A stretch of DNA of 30,360 nt from JBCBEX01 sp038528235 (GCA_038528235.1 JBCBEX010000054.1:1-30360); one strand, 5' to 3'; counted from the first letter of the stretch, positions 22,242-30,300 are shown. Numbers and translations: made by a program. The notes: generated by a model from the letters alone, not told the origin.

Positions 22242-24047
22242 ATGCGCATCGCGCTCTGCCAGATCAACCCCACGGTCGCCGACCTCGACGGCAACGTCGA
22301 GCGCATCCTCGGCTGGGCTCAGTGTGCAGCCGAGGACGGAGCCGACCTCGCCGTCTTCCCCGAGCTGTGCGTCACCGGCTACCCGCCGCTCGACCTCCTC
22401 GACAGCCCCGGCTTCATCGCCGACGTGCAGGCCGCGCTCGACCGCCTCGCTGCGGACCTACCGCCCGAGCTCGGCGTGATCGTGGGCGCGCCGGTGCCGA
22501 ACACGGACCACACGGGTAAGCGGCTCTACAATGCCGCGCTGCTCTTCGACGGCGGTGCCATCGTCGCGCAGGTCAACAAGACGCTGCTGCCGACCTACGA
22601 CGTGTTCGACGAGTACCGCTACTTCGAGCCGGCCCCGCAGCGGCGCGTGGTGACGTGGCGCGGGCGGCGGCTTGGCCTCCACATCTGCGAGGACATGTGG
22701 AATAACGAGGAGCACGCCGACTACCACCTCTACGACGAGAACCCCATCGACGAACTCGCCGAGCAGGGGGCCGAGCTGTTCGTCAATATCAGCGCGAGCC
22801 CGTTCTCGGTGACGAAGCAGGCTACGCGCCGCCAGATCCTCGTCGACGCCTGCCGCGAGCACGGCCTGCCGTTCGTGTTCGTCAACCAGATCGGTGCGAA
22901 CACGGAGATCATCTTCGACGGCGACAGCCGCGTGCTCGACGCTGACGGCACGGCGCTCATCACGCTCCCCAGCTTTGAGGAAGGCTATGCTGTCTGGGAC
23001 TGGACGAGTGCGACGGAGAATGGCGCGGCTCCTCCACGACAGAACGGCCGCACGGCAGAACCGCCGAACGCGGAGGCCTCCATTGCCGACCTCCACGACG
23101 CGCTCGTGCTCGGCATCCGCGACTACTTCGCCAAGACGCCGGTCTTCGCCAAGACACTCATCGGGCTCTCGGGCGGCATCGACTCGGCGGTGACGTGCGC
23201 GCTCGCGGCGAACGCGCTCGGCCCTGAGCGCGTGGTCGGGATCACGATGCCGTCGGCCTACTCGTCGTCGGGCTCCGTCTCGGACTCGCAGGCGCTCGCC
23301 GACGCGCTCGGGATCGAGTTTCACGAGGTGTCGATCCGCCCCGCCGTGGACGCCTTCGGGACGATGCTCACAGACGTGTTCGCGGGCACGGAGGAGAACG
23401 TCGCCGAGGAGAACATCCAGGCGCGGGCGCGCGGGCTGACGCTGATGGCGGTGTCGAACAAGTTCAACTACCTCCTCCTCACGACCGGCAACAAGTCGGA
23501 GATGGCCGTCGGCTACGCGACGCTCTACGGAGACATGTCGGGCGGCCTAGCCGTGCTCTCGGACGTATTCAAGCAGGAGGTCTACGCCCTTGCGCGGTAC
23601 ATCAACGACCGCGCGGGCCGCGAGATCATCCCGTCGACCACGATCACGAAGCCGCCGTCCGCCGAGCTCAAACCCGGCCAGCAGGACTCCGATTCGCTCC
23701 CGCCGTACGATGTCCTCGACCACATCCTGCGCTGCTACATCGAGGACCACCTCCCGCTCGACACCATCGTCGCGCAGACGGGCTACGACGCCGCGCTGGT
23801 CCGACGCATCCTGCGCATGGTGGACCGCAACGAGTACAAGCGCCGCCAGGCCGCGCCGGGCCTCCGCGTCACCACGAAGGCGTTCGGCCTCGGCCGCCGC
23901 ATGCCCATCGTGATGAAGCGCACGCACACGATGACAGCCTTCACGGCTCCCCCCGTCCTCGTCGGCTCCGCTCCTCGGACTGTCCCCCTCATGCCTGAGG
24001 GGGACAGCTTCGACCGCCATTCAGGCGCGTCGGAGCGGGGGGAGTGA
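22242..24047 (+). CDS. nadE: Glutamine-dependent NAD+ synthetase
   Basis: This 601-residue two-domain enzyme converts deamido-NAD+ to NAD+ with glutamine and ATP. The N-terminal nitrilase-like glutaminase has the triad Glu 41 (FPELCVTGYPP), Lys 113 (VNKTLLPTYDVFDEYRYF) and Cys 149 (HICEDMW). The C-terminal synthetase has the PP-loop SGGIDS (310-315), the TMPSAYSSSGSVSDSQALA segment and NKSEMAVGYATLYGDMSGG. The family normally ends soon after a motif like RRMPIV; here the protein continues with about 34 residues (568-601) encoded by a palindromic element at 23947-24044, a likely late addition. The vanX-like gene starts 19 bp downstream, suggesting an operon. Confidence 0.96.
   Translation: MRIALCQINPTVADLDGNVERILGWAQCAAEDGADLAVFPELCVTGYPPLDLLDSPGFIADVQAALDRLAADLPPELGVIVGAPVPNTDHTGKRLYNAALLFDGGAIVAQVNKTLLPTYDVFDEYRYFEPAPQRRVVTWRGRRLGLHICEDMWNNEEHADYHLYDENPIDELAEQGAELFVNISASPFSVTKQATRRQILVDACREHGLPFVFVNQIGANTEIIFDGDSRVLDADGTALITLPSFEEGYAVWDWTSATENGAAPPRQNGRTAEPPNAEASIADLHDALVLGIRDYFAKTPVFAKTLIGLSGGIDSAVTCALAANALGPERVVGITMPSAYSSSGSVSDSQALADALGIEFHEVSIRPAVDAFGTMLTDVFAGTEENVAEENIQARARGLTLMAVSNKFNYLLLTTGNKSEMAVGYATLYGDMSGGLAVLSDVFKQEVYALARYINDRAGREIIPSTTITKPPSAELKPGQQDSDSLPPYDVLDHILRCYIEDHLPLDTIVAQTGYDAALVRRILRMVDRNEYKRRQAAPGLRVTTKAFGLGRRMPIVMKRTHTMTAFTAPPVLVGSAPRTVPLMPEGDSFDRHSGASERGE
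23947..24044. repeat. Palindromic (REP-like) element captured in the 3' end of nadE
   Basis: Nested inverted repeats fill this segment. An inner perfect 12-bp stem pairs ctgtccccctca (23980-23991) with tgagggggacag (23996-24007), loop TGCC. A middle stem pairs cgctcc (23969-23974) with ggagcg (24032-24037). An outer stem pairs ctcccccc (23947-23954) with ggggggag (24037-24044); the middle and outer arms share one base. The element coincides with the non-conserved NadE tail and ends one base before the stop codon. The architecture resembles mobile REP/MITE-like palindromes; no second copy is visible in this window. Confidence 0.6.
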
Positions 24048-24066
24048 AACGGCCTCACCGCAACAG

Positions 24067-24765
24067 ATGAATCGCCTCGTATTTGCCCTCGCGGTGTTGC
24101 TCGCCACGCCTGCCTTGGCGCAGGGTGATGCGCCGCGTGACGATGCCCCGCTCGTGCCCCTCGCTGAGGTCGCGCCGAGCGTTGTGCAGGATGTACGCTA
24201 TGCGACCGCGGAGAACTTCGTCGGCACGCGCATCGACGGCTACGAGGCGCCTTCGTGCTGGCTCACGCGACCCGCAGCCGAGGCCCTCGCAGCGGCGCAA
24301 GCCGAGGCGGAAGCGTTCGGGCTCACGCTGGTGGTGTTTGACTGCTACCGCCCGCAGCGCGCCGTGGACCACTTCGTTCGCTGGGCGGCCGTGCCCGCCG
24401 ACACGCTGATGAAGGCGCGCTACTACCCCGCCGTGCCGAAGGACTCGCTCTTCGCCTACGGCTACATCGCCGCGCGCTCGGGCCACAGCCGCGGCAGCAC
24501 CGTCGACCTCACGCTCGCGGATGCGGCCACCGGCCAGCCCCTTCCGATGGGCACACACTACGACTTCTTCGACGCGCTCGCCCACACCGAGAACCCCGCT
24601 GTTGGGACCGAGGCGCGGCGCAACCGGCTGCTCCTGCGCGCGCTGCTCGACCGCCACGGCTTTCGCAACTACGCCCGCGAGTGGTGGCACTTCACCCTCC
24701 GCGACGAGCCGTTCCCGGATACGTTCTTCGACGTGCCTATTCGCGAGAGCACAGTGAACGACTGA
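24067..24765 (+). CDS. D-alanyl-D-alanine dipeptidase, VanX/DdpX family (M15D)
   Basis: This 232-residue exported zinc dipeptidase has a signal peptide (about 1-19, ending ALAQ). All VanX landmarks are present: Arg 95 in FDCYRPQRAV, zinc ligands His 140 and Asp 147 in SGHSRGSTVDLTL, and the catalytic Glu 205 with zinc ligand His 208 in EWWHFTL. The enzyme cleaves D-Ala-D-Ala. An exported form in a diderm, like DdpX of E. coli, more likely recycles cell-wall dipeptides than confers vancomycin resistance; no vanH, vanA or vanS/R is nearby. It follows nadE by 19 bp and ends 3 bp from the convergent methyltransferase gene. Confidence 0.93.
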   Translation: MNRLVFALAVLLATPALAQGDAPRDDAPLVPLAEVAPSVVQDVRYATAENFVGTRIDGYEAPSCWLTRPAAEALAAAQAEAEAFGLTLVVFDCYRPQRAVDHFVRWAAVPADTLMKARYYPAVPKDSLFAYGYIAARSGHSRGSTVDLTLADAATGQPLPMGTHYDFFDALAHTENPAVGTEARRNRLLLRALLDRHGFRNYAREWWHFTLRDEPFPDTFFDVPIRESTVND

Positions 24766-24768
24766 GCG

Positions 24769-25410
24769 TCACGCCCTTGGCTTTTTCCACACCACCCGCG
24801 TGAGCGCGGCGAGACCTTGGTGATACAGCCCCTCGTCGAGCACGGCCTCGACCGTATCAAGCACGAGGAGCCCCGCATTGTCGCGCGGATCGCGGCCGAA
24901 GTGGGCGAGCACCTCGTCCGAGGACACCGTCATCGTCACGTCTCTTGGCCCGCCGCTCGTGTAGCCGCCAGTGACTTGCTCGGGGCGGTACCATTCCGCG
25001 ATGAACAGGCCGCCGGGCCGCAGCGCGCGACGGGCAAGGGCATAGACCGCTGGGCGCACAGCCTCGGGAAGATGCAGAAACGTCGCCACGACGGCGTCCC
25101 ACTCTTGCGGCGGGTCCCACGCCGTCACGTCGGCCTGTACGGTGGCGACCGTGACGCCATGCTCAGCTGCTAACGCGTTGGTTTTGGCGAGGCCCTCTGC
25201 GGCAAAGTCGAGGGCGGTGACGCCATAGCCCCGGGTTGCCATCCACACCGCATTGCGGCCTTCGCCTGCGGCAAGTTCGAGGACGGTCGAGCCCGGAGCG
25301 ACGTGCGTCGGGACGGCCTCGGCAACGAAGGCGTTGGGCGCGGTCCCGTAGGCAAAGGCCTCGTCGCCGAAGCGCACGTTCCAGAAAGCAGGGTCAGACG
25401 GAGTCGGCAT
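24769..25410 (-). CDS. Class I SAM-dependent methyltransferase (TehB-like)
   Basis: This 213-residue protein has the Rossmann-type SAM motif I VLELAAGEGRNAVWMA (about 43-58), an acidic end of strand 2 (VTALDFA), motif II/III around QADVTAWDPP and WDAVVATFLHLP, and the post-motif RRALRPGGLFIAEWY. The opening (DPAFWNVRFGDEAFAYGTAPNAFV) is typical of the TehB/thiopurine-methyltransferase-like group. Substrate is unknown; small-molecule methylation is likely. It converges with the VanX-like gene with only 3 bp between stops. A 128-bp gap separates it from the SDR gene upstream on the same strand, which contains a hairpin and a heptamer array. Confidence 0.88.
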   Translation of the reverse strand: MPTPSDPAFWNVRFGDEAFAYGTAPNAFVAEAVPTHVAPGSTVLELAAGEGRNAVWMATRGYGVTALDFAAEGLAKTNALAAEHGVTVATVQADVTAWDPPQEWDAVVATFLHLPEAVRPAVYALARRALRPGGLFIAEWYRPEQVTGGYTSGGPRDVTMTVSSDEVLAHFGRDPRDNAGLLVLDTVEAVLDEGLYHQGLAALTRVVWKKPRA

Positions 25411-25445
25411 CGGTCAGCGAGACGATTGGTTGACAGGAAAAGGAC

Positions 25446-25477
25446 GCGGCGGAGCGACCCCAAGATCGCCCCGCCGC
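25446..25477 (-). terminator. Hairpin downstream of the SDR gene, possible terminator
   Basis: gcggcggagcga (25446-25457) and tcgccccgccgc (25466-25477) form a 12-bp GC-rich stem with one mismatch and an 8-base loop. Read on the minus strand it follows the SDR stop by about 60 bases and is followed by gtccttttcc, a weak T-run. It lies before the methyltransferase start and may separate the two units. Confidence 0.5.
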
Positions 25478-25504
25478 TCAAACCAGTGCGGTGTCGGACG
25501 TGCT

Positions 25505-25539
25505 ACTTCAACCTGCACACTTCTGACTTCGAACTTCGC
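25505..25539. repeat. Heptamer array abutting the SDR stop codon
   Basis: Cores start at 25505, 25512, 25519, 25526 and 25533 (actt, cctg, actt, actt, actt): five units on the seven-base period, ACTTCNN orientation, the last touching the SDR stop codon (25539-25541). Read on the coding strand this is GAAGT repeated directly after the stop. No clear inverted partner is seen in this gap. Confidence 0.65.
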
Positions 25540-26285
25540 TACGCGGTCATCCCGCCGTCCACGGCAATCTGCGCGCCGGAGACGTAGCTGGCCTCGGGCG
25601 ACGCAAGGAACGCGACGACGTTGGCGATTTCTTCGGCGGTGCCATAGCGGCCGAGGGCGGTCGCGCCCGCCATCATGCCCGCAGCCGGGTTCACGTCCGG
25701 GTCGCCCGGGTTCATCTCCGTGTCGATGGGGCCGGGGTGGACCGTGTTGACGGTGATGCCCTTGGCGCCGAACTCCTTCGCCGCCGAAGCTGTGATCGCG
25801 CCGACGCTGGCCTTCGTGGCGCTGTAGATCGACGCGCCTGGGAAGCCGACGAAGGCGACGACGCTGCCGATGTTGATAACGCGGCCGTCCTCACGGAGGT
25901 GAGGCGCGGCAGCCCGGAGCGTGGCGAACACGCCGCGCACGTTCACGTCGATGCTCTGGTCAAACTCGGCGTCCGAGAACTCGGCGATGGGGCCGACGAG
26001 GTAGACGCCCGCGTTGTTGACGAGGATGTCAAGCCCGCCGAAGCGTTCGACGACCTGCGCGACGAGGGCATTGGCTGCGTCAGCATCGGCGGCATTGGCC
26101 TGGAATGCGGCGGCGGTGCCACCGGCCGCTTCGATGGCCGCGACGACTTGGTTGGCACGGTCGGGCGACGAGTTGTAGGAGATCGCCACGGTCGCGCCGT
26201 CGGCGGCGAGACGTTGGGCGGTCGCGGCGCCAATGCCGCGGCTGCCGCCGGTGACGAGGGCGACTTTGCCAGAGAGGGAAGCCAT
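25539..26285 (-). CDS. Short-chain dehydrogenase/reductase (SDR, classical type)
   Basis: The start at 26285 gives 248 residues, the usual classical SDR length; the longer frame to 26444 runs through the promoter and is rejected. The cofactor motif TGGSRGIG lies at 12-19, NNAG at 90-93, and the catalytic Ser 141, Tyr 154 and Lys 158 are in place (YSATK). The C-terminus YVSGAQIAVDGGMTA is typical of 3-oxoacyl-ACP-reductase-like SDRs. Substrate unknown. It lies downstream of the TetR gene on the same strand. An 18-bp perfect dyad in the spacer of its candidate promoter suggests direct TetR control. Confidence 0.93.
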   Translation of the reverse strand: MASLSGKVALVTGGSRGIGAATAQRLAADGATVAISYNSSPDRANQVVAAIEAAGGTAAAFQANAADADAANALVAQVVERFGGLDILVNNAGVYLVGPIAEFSDAEFDQSIDVNVRGVFATLRAAAPHLREDGRVINIGSVVAFVGFPGASIYSATKASVGAITASAAKEFGAKGITVNTVHPGPIDTEMNPGDPDVNPAAGMMAGATALGRYGTAEEIANVVAFLASPEASYVSGAQIAVDGGMTA

Positions 26286-26333
26286 GAGAAGAGTGGGTTG
26301 GGCTGATTGAAAAGCGTGATCGGCCCGTTGAAA

Positions 26334-26363
26334 TATGTATCGGAACGATTGTTCCGAAAACAA
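26334..26363 (-). promoter_or_regulatory. Candidate SDR promoter
   Basis: On the minus strand a -35-like TTGTTT (26363-26358) and a -10-like TACATA (26339-26334) are separated by 18 bp, 49 bp upstream of the SDR start codon. The neighbouring TATTT also permits a Bacteroidota-style reading with TTTG. The AT-rich stretch stands out in this GC-rich region. Confidence 0.55.
26340..26357. promoter_or_regulatory. Probable TetR operator
   Basis: tcggaacgattgttccga is a perfect dyad of two 7-base arms around GATT. It occupies exactly the spacer between the candidate -35 and -10 boxes, so bound repressor would block RNA polymerase. The adjacent tetR gene makes its product the obvious ligand of this site. 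Confidence 0.65.
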
Positions 26364-26450
26364 AGCTAGAGATTTCAGAGGCCGTTGGGTCGAAGAGTTG
26401 GAGCGGCGTCGATCCGACTTGACGCACCTCGCCCGCCGCTGCACCTTTTC

Positions 26451-26498
26451 GACCTTCGACCTTCGACCTTCGACCTTCGACCTTCGACCTTCGACCCC
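26451..26498. repeat. Near-perfect GACCTTC tandem heptamer array abutting the tetR stop codon
   Basis: Six perfect copies of GACCTTC begin at 26451, 26458, 26465, 26472, 26479 and 26486, then a degenerate gacccc unit leads to the base before the tetR stop codon (26499-26501). The period and position match the other heptamer arrays, but the units are identical, as in a young or recently expanded array. Confidence 0.9.
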
Positions 26499-27074
26499 TC
26501 AGCCGAGCAACTGCATCGTCTGGTCCACCACGTCGTCGAGGACCGCGCGGTCGGGGCTCACGCGGGCGGTCACGCGTAGGCCGTAGACCGTGTTGGCGAG
26601 GAGCCGCGCCAGCGCCGTTGGGTTGCGGTCGGCTCCGATTTCGCCCTGTGCCTGCGCCTGCCGGACCGCGCGCTCGAAGCGGGCCTGGAGCGCTGCGAGG
26701 CTCTCGGCGGTTCGCTCAGCCGTCTCCGGATCGTGTGGGGCACGCTCAGCGGTGGCGTTGACTACAAAGCAGCCGAGACAGTTTGCGGCAGCATCGTCCA
26801 CGACGGCGCGGAGGTAGGCTTCGATGCCTGCGCGGGGCGAGCCGAGCGCGTCGCCGAGCTGCTGGAGCGGGTCTACCTCGGCCCCCCGGTAGCGATCGAG
26901 CGCGGCGAGGTAGAGCGCCTGCTTGCCACCGAACGTGTCGTAGAGGCTGCTGCGGCTCAGGCCGAGGTGGTCCACAAGGTCCTGGATCGACACGGCTTCG
27001 TAGCCCCGGTCCCAGAAGAGGGCTGCTGCGCGTTCTAGGACGGCGGCTTCGTCGAAGGCTTTGGCGCGGGGCAT
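26499..27074 (-). CDS. TetR-family transcriptional regulator
   Basis: The start at 27074 (MPRAKAFDEAAV) gives 191 residues; the frame to 27212 overlaps the neighbouring gene's end and is rejected. The N-terminal helix-turn-helix is typical: AAALFWDRGYEAVSIQDLVDHLGLSRSSLYDTFGGK at about 14-49 (listed here as its two halves ALFWDRGYEAVS and LGLSRSSLYDTFGGK). The ligand-binding half carries CLGCFVVNATAE near 100, a signature of the group related to LmrA/YxaF-type repressors of small-molecule and redox genes. It lies upstream of the SDR gene on the same strand. The operator-like dyad before the SDR gene suggests it represses that gene. Confidence 0.93.
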   Translation of the reverse strand: MPRAKAFDEAAVLERAAALFWDRGYEAVSIQDLVDHLGLSRSSLYDTFGGKQALYLAALDRYRGAEVDPLQQLGDALGSPRAGIEAYLRAVVDDAAANCLGCFVVNATAERAPHDPETAERTAESLAALQARFERAVRQAQAQGEIGADRNPTALARLLANTVYGLRVTARVSPDRAVLDDVVDQTMQLLG

Positions 27075-27208
27075 GGCGGACGCAGGCAGGCTCGTGACAT
27101 CGTTCGCATTCTGGAACGGACGATCCGCGACCGGGTTGCGCAGCCCGCTGCCAGGACACTCCCGGTCCGACCAGAGGCGCGCTTCCAACTGGCATGAGGT
27201 CGTCTTCG

Positions 27209-28477
27209 TCAATCGAACCCGACGACGAGGGCAAAGCGGAAGATGTGGTGCGTCTTGGGCATCGCCGTGTTGACGAACTGGGCGCCCTCGGCAATGGCCG
27301 CGTCGATCACGCTTTGGGGGAGGCGTGGCGGGTCGTTGTCATAGGCGATCGTGTAGACGGGCGCGATGCTCACCGAGCCGTTCGACCCGATGTCGGCCAG
27401 TCGGAAGGTGAGGCGCGCGGTCGCGTCGATGCGGTAGTTGCACCGCCCATCGCCCGAGCCGCAGCCGTCGAAGTCGTAGAGCGGGAATTTGAAGTAGGGT
27501 CGCAGGTCGAAGCGGACGCGCTCGAAGGAGTCGCGCAGCGTGAGCGTGGGGCGCACCTCGAAGCGCGCAATCGTGCTGCCGCCCAACTCCACGTCCACGC
27601 TCGTGGTGTCCATCCCAAGCGCGCGGCGGGCCGTGACGGTCGACTGCTCGAACTCAAAGAAGGGCCCGGCGAGGAGGCCAAGCCGGAGGATGGTGTGCCG
27701 CTTCCGAACGGCGCGCTCGGCAAACGTCGCATAGGGCCGGAGCGCGTCGAGGTCGGCGAGGACGCCTGCCAGGAGCGCGCCCTGCGTGGTCGAGTCGGCG
27801 TGGGCAGCCGCAAGGCAGCGGAACCAGTCGGTCTCGGCAAGGGCAGCGGCGGCGGCGGCGCGCGCGCTATCGCCCTCGGCGGTGACGTAGCTCGGCAGGT
27901 TGTCCAGGCGCTTGCGCAGGGCCGTCCGCTTGCGGGTGTCCCACGTGTACGTCTGCCCGATCAGCCCCCCGCCGATTTCGTAGCGCTGGTCGATGCCGAG
28001 GAAGTTGTCGGTGTCGCGCTTGACGAAGGCGTAGGTCTCGAAGTTGGGCGAGAGGTGGTGGTCGTAGGAGAGCGTGAGCGACGAGACATTCTCCTGGACG
28101 GTCCCATCCTGAAGGGTGACATCGGTAGCCGCGCTGAAGTTGATCTCGCCGGGATATTCGCCGCGGTCGAGGCTCACGCCGACGGCGAGCCGGTAGAGGG
28201 AGCGCTCGTCGGTGGCGTCGCTGGCGAAACTGGCCCGGGCCCGGCCGGAGAGGGCGCGCTGCTGGCGCTCTTCCGCCTCGATGAGGGCGAGCGCGCTCCA
28301 TACCCCGTTGCCCGTGGCGGCGGAGCATCCATCGACCCGCGCCATCATCCCGTCGAGGGGCGGCGCGAGCAGCCGCAGCCGGGCGAGTGCGGCATCGAGG
28401 TCCTGGGCGACCACTGGCGGCACGCTAAGCGCGGCAACGGTGAGCAGCAAGGCGAAAAGCGAGAGGCGACGGAGCAT
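27209..28477 (-). CDS. Outer-membrane beta-barrel-like protein (DUF481-like)
   Basis: Starting at 28477 (MLRRLSLFALLLTVAAL) gives 422 residues with a signal peptide of about 25 residues ending VVAQ; the longer frame adds 12 residues. From about residue 75 on, alternating hydrophobic/polar strands with aromatic girdles occur (LTLSYDHHLSPNFETYAFV, RYEIGGGLIGQTYTW, FDLRPYFKFPLYDF), ending in HIFRFALVVGFD with an aromatic near the end, as outer-membrane barrels do. Two Cys in GCGSGDGRC may form a disulfide. The pattern recalls DUF481 salt-induced outer-membrane proteins, but this is not certain. It lies 128 bp downstream of the LamG/T9SS gene. Confidence 0.75.
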   Translation of the reverse strand: MLRRLSLFALLLTVAALSVPPVVAQDLDAALARLRLLAPPLDGMMARVDGCSAATGNGVWSALALIEAEERQQRALSGRARASFASDATDERSLYRLAVGVSLDRGEYPGEINFSAATDVTLQDGTVQENVSSLTLSYDHHLSPNFETYAFVKRDTDNFLGIDQRYEIGGGLIGQTYTWDTRKRTALRKRLDNLPSYVTAEGDSARAAAAAALAETDWFRCLAAAHADSTTQGALLAGVLADLDALRPYATFAERAVRKRHTILRLGLLAGPFFEFEQSTVTARRALGMDTTSVDVELGGSTIARFEVRPTLTLRDSFERVRFDLRPYFKFPLYDFDGCGSGDGRCNYRIDATARLTFRLADIGSNGSVSIAPVYTIAYDNDPPRLPQSVIDAAIAEGAQFVNTAMPKTHHIFRFALVVGFD

Positions 28478-28605
28478 CGGGATGCGGGGACGGAGGAGGA
28501 AAGCCTGCGGCATCCTAGCGCCGCTGCCCGTATCCGCGCAAGCCGCGCGCGTCGAGGATCACCGATCCGCTTGGGTTCGGCGAGCACTGGCGAGTGGCCT
28601 GCGTG

Positions 28606-30300
28606 CTACCGCGCCAGCGTCATCTTGTGCGTGATGCTGGTCTGCGGCGTCGAGAGGCGCACGAAGTAGACGCCGCTCGGCAGATCGCGCGCGTCGAACG
28701 GAATCTCATGCGCCCCTGCGGCCACCTCCCGGTCGACCAGCAGCGCGACCTGGTGGCCCGAGACGTCCCACACCGAGAGCTCCGCGCGCTGTGCCGAAGG
28801 GACTTCGAAGCGGATGAGCGTCCGGTCGGGGAAGGGGTTGGGCGAGTTCACGAGCGTGAGAGGCAACTCGCCATCGGTCGTGCCGAGGCCTAGCTTGACC
28901 GCTCCTGAGATGCGATCCGGGCCCTCGCTGAAGACCTGCCGAACGCGGTAGTAGAGTACCTGCCCAGCGGGAGGTAGGTCCGTGTAGCCGAAGCGCATCG
29001 CGCCGTTGGCTGCCTCCGCGATGCGGTCGCTCAGTTCGAGACGCGTGACGGCGGTGAACGTCTCGCCGTCGAGCGAGCGTTCGACCACGAAGGCTTCGTT
29101 TTCGCGGTCCTGCGTTTCCCACGACAGATTGACGAAGCCATCCTGCGCCTGGGCGTCGAGGCGCTCGATGGGGAACGAAAACGTCAGGTCGCCGCGCTCG
29201 GTGGGCCACGCGTCTAGGTCGCGTGCGAGCAGACGGGGCGGCGGGGCGGCGTCGAAGCCGAGGCGAACCACGCCGCGCGGGACGTCGGTGAGTTGGCGCC
29301 GCATGGTGCGCCGAAGCTGCGTCTCGGTGCGTGCCTGGGGCCACACGCGCACCTCGTCCAAGAGACCCGTGTAGCCAGCCGCTTGGGCGTTGGCTTCCCG
29401 TGCTAGGAGGCGCTGGCCGAGCGTGAGGGGGCGGTCGTTGTCGGTGCGTGCTGCGATGCGCAGCGAGTCCGCAGACGCCCCGTCGAGGTAGAGCCGCGAC
29501 CAGCCTCCGCGTGGGTCGTGGACAATGGCTAGGTGGTGCCACTGCCCGTCGGCGACGGGCGTGGGGGTGCGCATACCGTGATGGCGGTCGCGTGCGCCGC
29601 TGTAGAAGAGGAGGTGACCGTCATCGGCCACAGTCAGTTCGAGCGGGTAGGGTGCGCCGTCGAGACCATTCCAGGTGGAGAGCACGACCTCGTCGGTGCC
29701 GACCGTCTGCATCCAGAGTTCGAGCGTGAACGGCGTGGCGACATCGAGTGCAGGGAGCGCGTCTCGCCGCAGCGACAGAGGCGTACGTTCTCGGGCGGGA
29801 CGCAGCGCCGCGTTGCGCCGACTTGTCTCGATGACATAGGGTTGCCAGACGCGCCGCCGTGTTTCGAGGGCACGCGTGCGCTCGCCTTCCTGGATGAGGG
29901 GGACGAGGGATACGCGTTCAGGTCCACGGGCGCGCCCGACCTCGAAGCGCAGCGCGACGCGGATGCGCCCCCGCAGTGGCCGTGCTGCTGTGGCTAGAAG
30001 GTGGCCCTGCGCGTCGGTCGTGAGCGCGAGGGGCATGCGGGCGCCGTCGCGGCCGGTGGCCCACGCGTCGCGGAGCTGCCATCCGGCTGGAAGCTCCGTA
30101 CGGACGCCCTCGAACGGCTGTGGGCCCGTCCAGTCGAGGAATGCTGTCGCGGGCTGTCCGGCGCTGAGCCGCTCGGCAGGGGCGACCGCCTCCCACTGTG
30201 CCTGGACATCTGGCGCTGCCACCAAGGACGCGAGGAGCGCCATGCCTAGCAGCAGGGCGCGCGGGCGCAGTCCGAGCCAAGGGAGTAGCAGTCGGCGCAA
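28606..30300 (-). CDS. LamG-domain surface protein with T9SS type A sorting domain
   Basis: This 564-residue protein has a signal peptide (about 1-35, ending VQAQ) and a beta-rich N-terminal region. A LamG/concanavalin-like domain at about 180-345 has FTLELWMQT, DGQWHHLAIVHD, SRLYLDGAS and GLLDEVRVWPQA. A fibronectin-like domain follows at about 385-470 (VNLSWETQDRENEAFVVERS, YYRVRQ). The final ~85 residues are a T9SS sorting domain (NSPNPFPDRTLIRFEVP, SGVYFVRL, THKMTLAR). It should be exported and attached to the cell surface; LamG domains often bind glycans or proteins, but no catalytic motif is seen, so adhesion or carbohydrate binding is the best guess. Confidence 0.9.
   Translation of the reverse strand: MRRLLLPWLGLRPRALLLGMALLASLVAAPDVQAQWEAVAPAERLSAGQPATAFLDWTGPQPFEGVRTELPAGWQLRDAWATGRDGARMPLALTTDAQGHLLATAARPLRGRIRVALRFEVGRARGPERVSLVPLIQEGERTRALETRRRVWQPYVIETSRRNAALRPARERTPLSLRRDALPALDVATPFTLELWMQTVGTDEVVLSTWNGLDGAPYPLELTVADDGHLLFYSGARDRHHGMRTPTPVADGQWHHLAIVHDPRGGWSRLYLDGASADSLRIAARTDNDRPLTLGQRLLAREANAQAAGYTGLLDEVRVWPQARTETQLRRTMRRQLTDVPRGVVRLGFDAAPPPRLLARDLDAWPTERGDLTFSFPIERLDAQAQDGFVNLSWETQDRENEAFVVERSLDGETFTAVTRLELSDRIAEAANGAMRFGYTDLPPAGQVLYYRVRQVFSEGPDRISGAVKLGLGTTDGELPLTLVNSPNPFPDRTLIRFEVPSAQRAELSVWDVSGHQVALLVDREVAAGAHEIPFDARDLPSGVYFVRLSTPQTSITHKMTLAR

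Noticed and set aside
24067..24765. Vancomycin resistance cluster because of the VanX-like gene
   Set aside because: No vanH, vanA-type ligase or vanRS neighbours; exported VanX/DdpX homologues in diderms have housekeeping roles.
26451..26498. Possible CRISPR array
   Set aside because: The repeat unit is seven bases with no spacers; it is a simple tandem array.
27206..27225. tRNA T-loop-like gggttcgatt on the minus strand
   Set aside because: It encodes the last residues and stop of the beta-barrel protein and no cloverleaf can be built around it.
27194..28669. 491-residue open frame antisense to the beta-barrel gene
   Set aside because: No signal, motif or plausible composition; the minus-strand gene has a signal peptide and barrel pattern.
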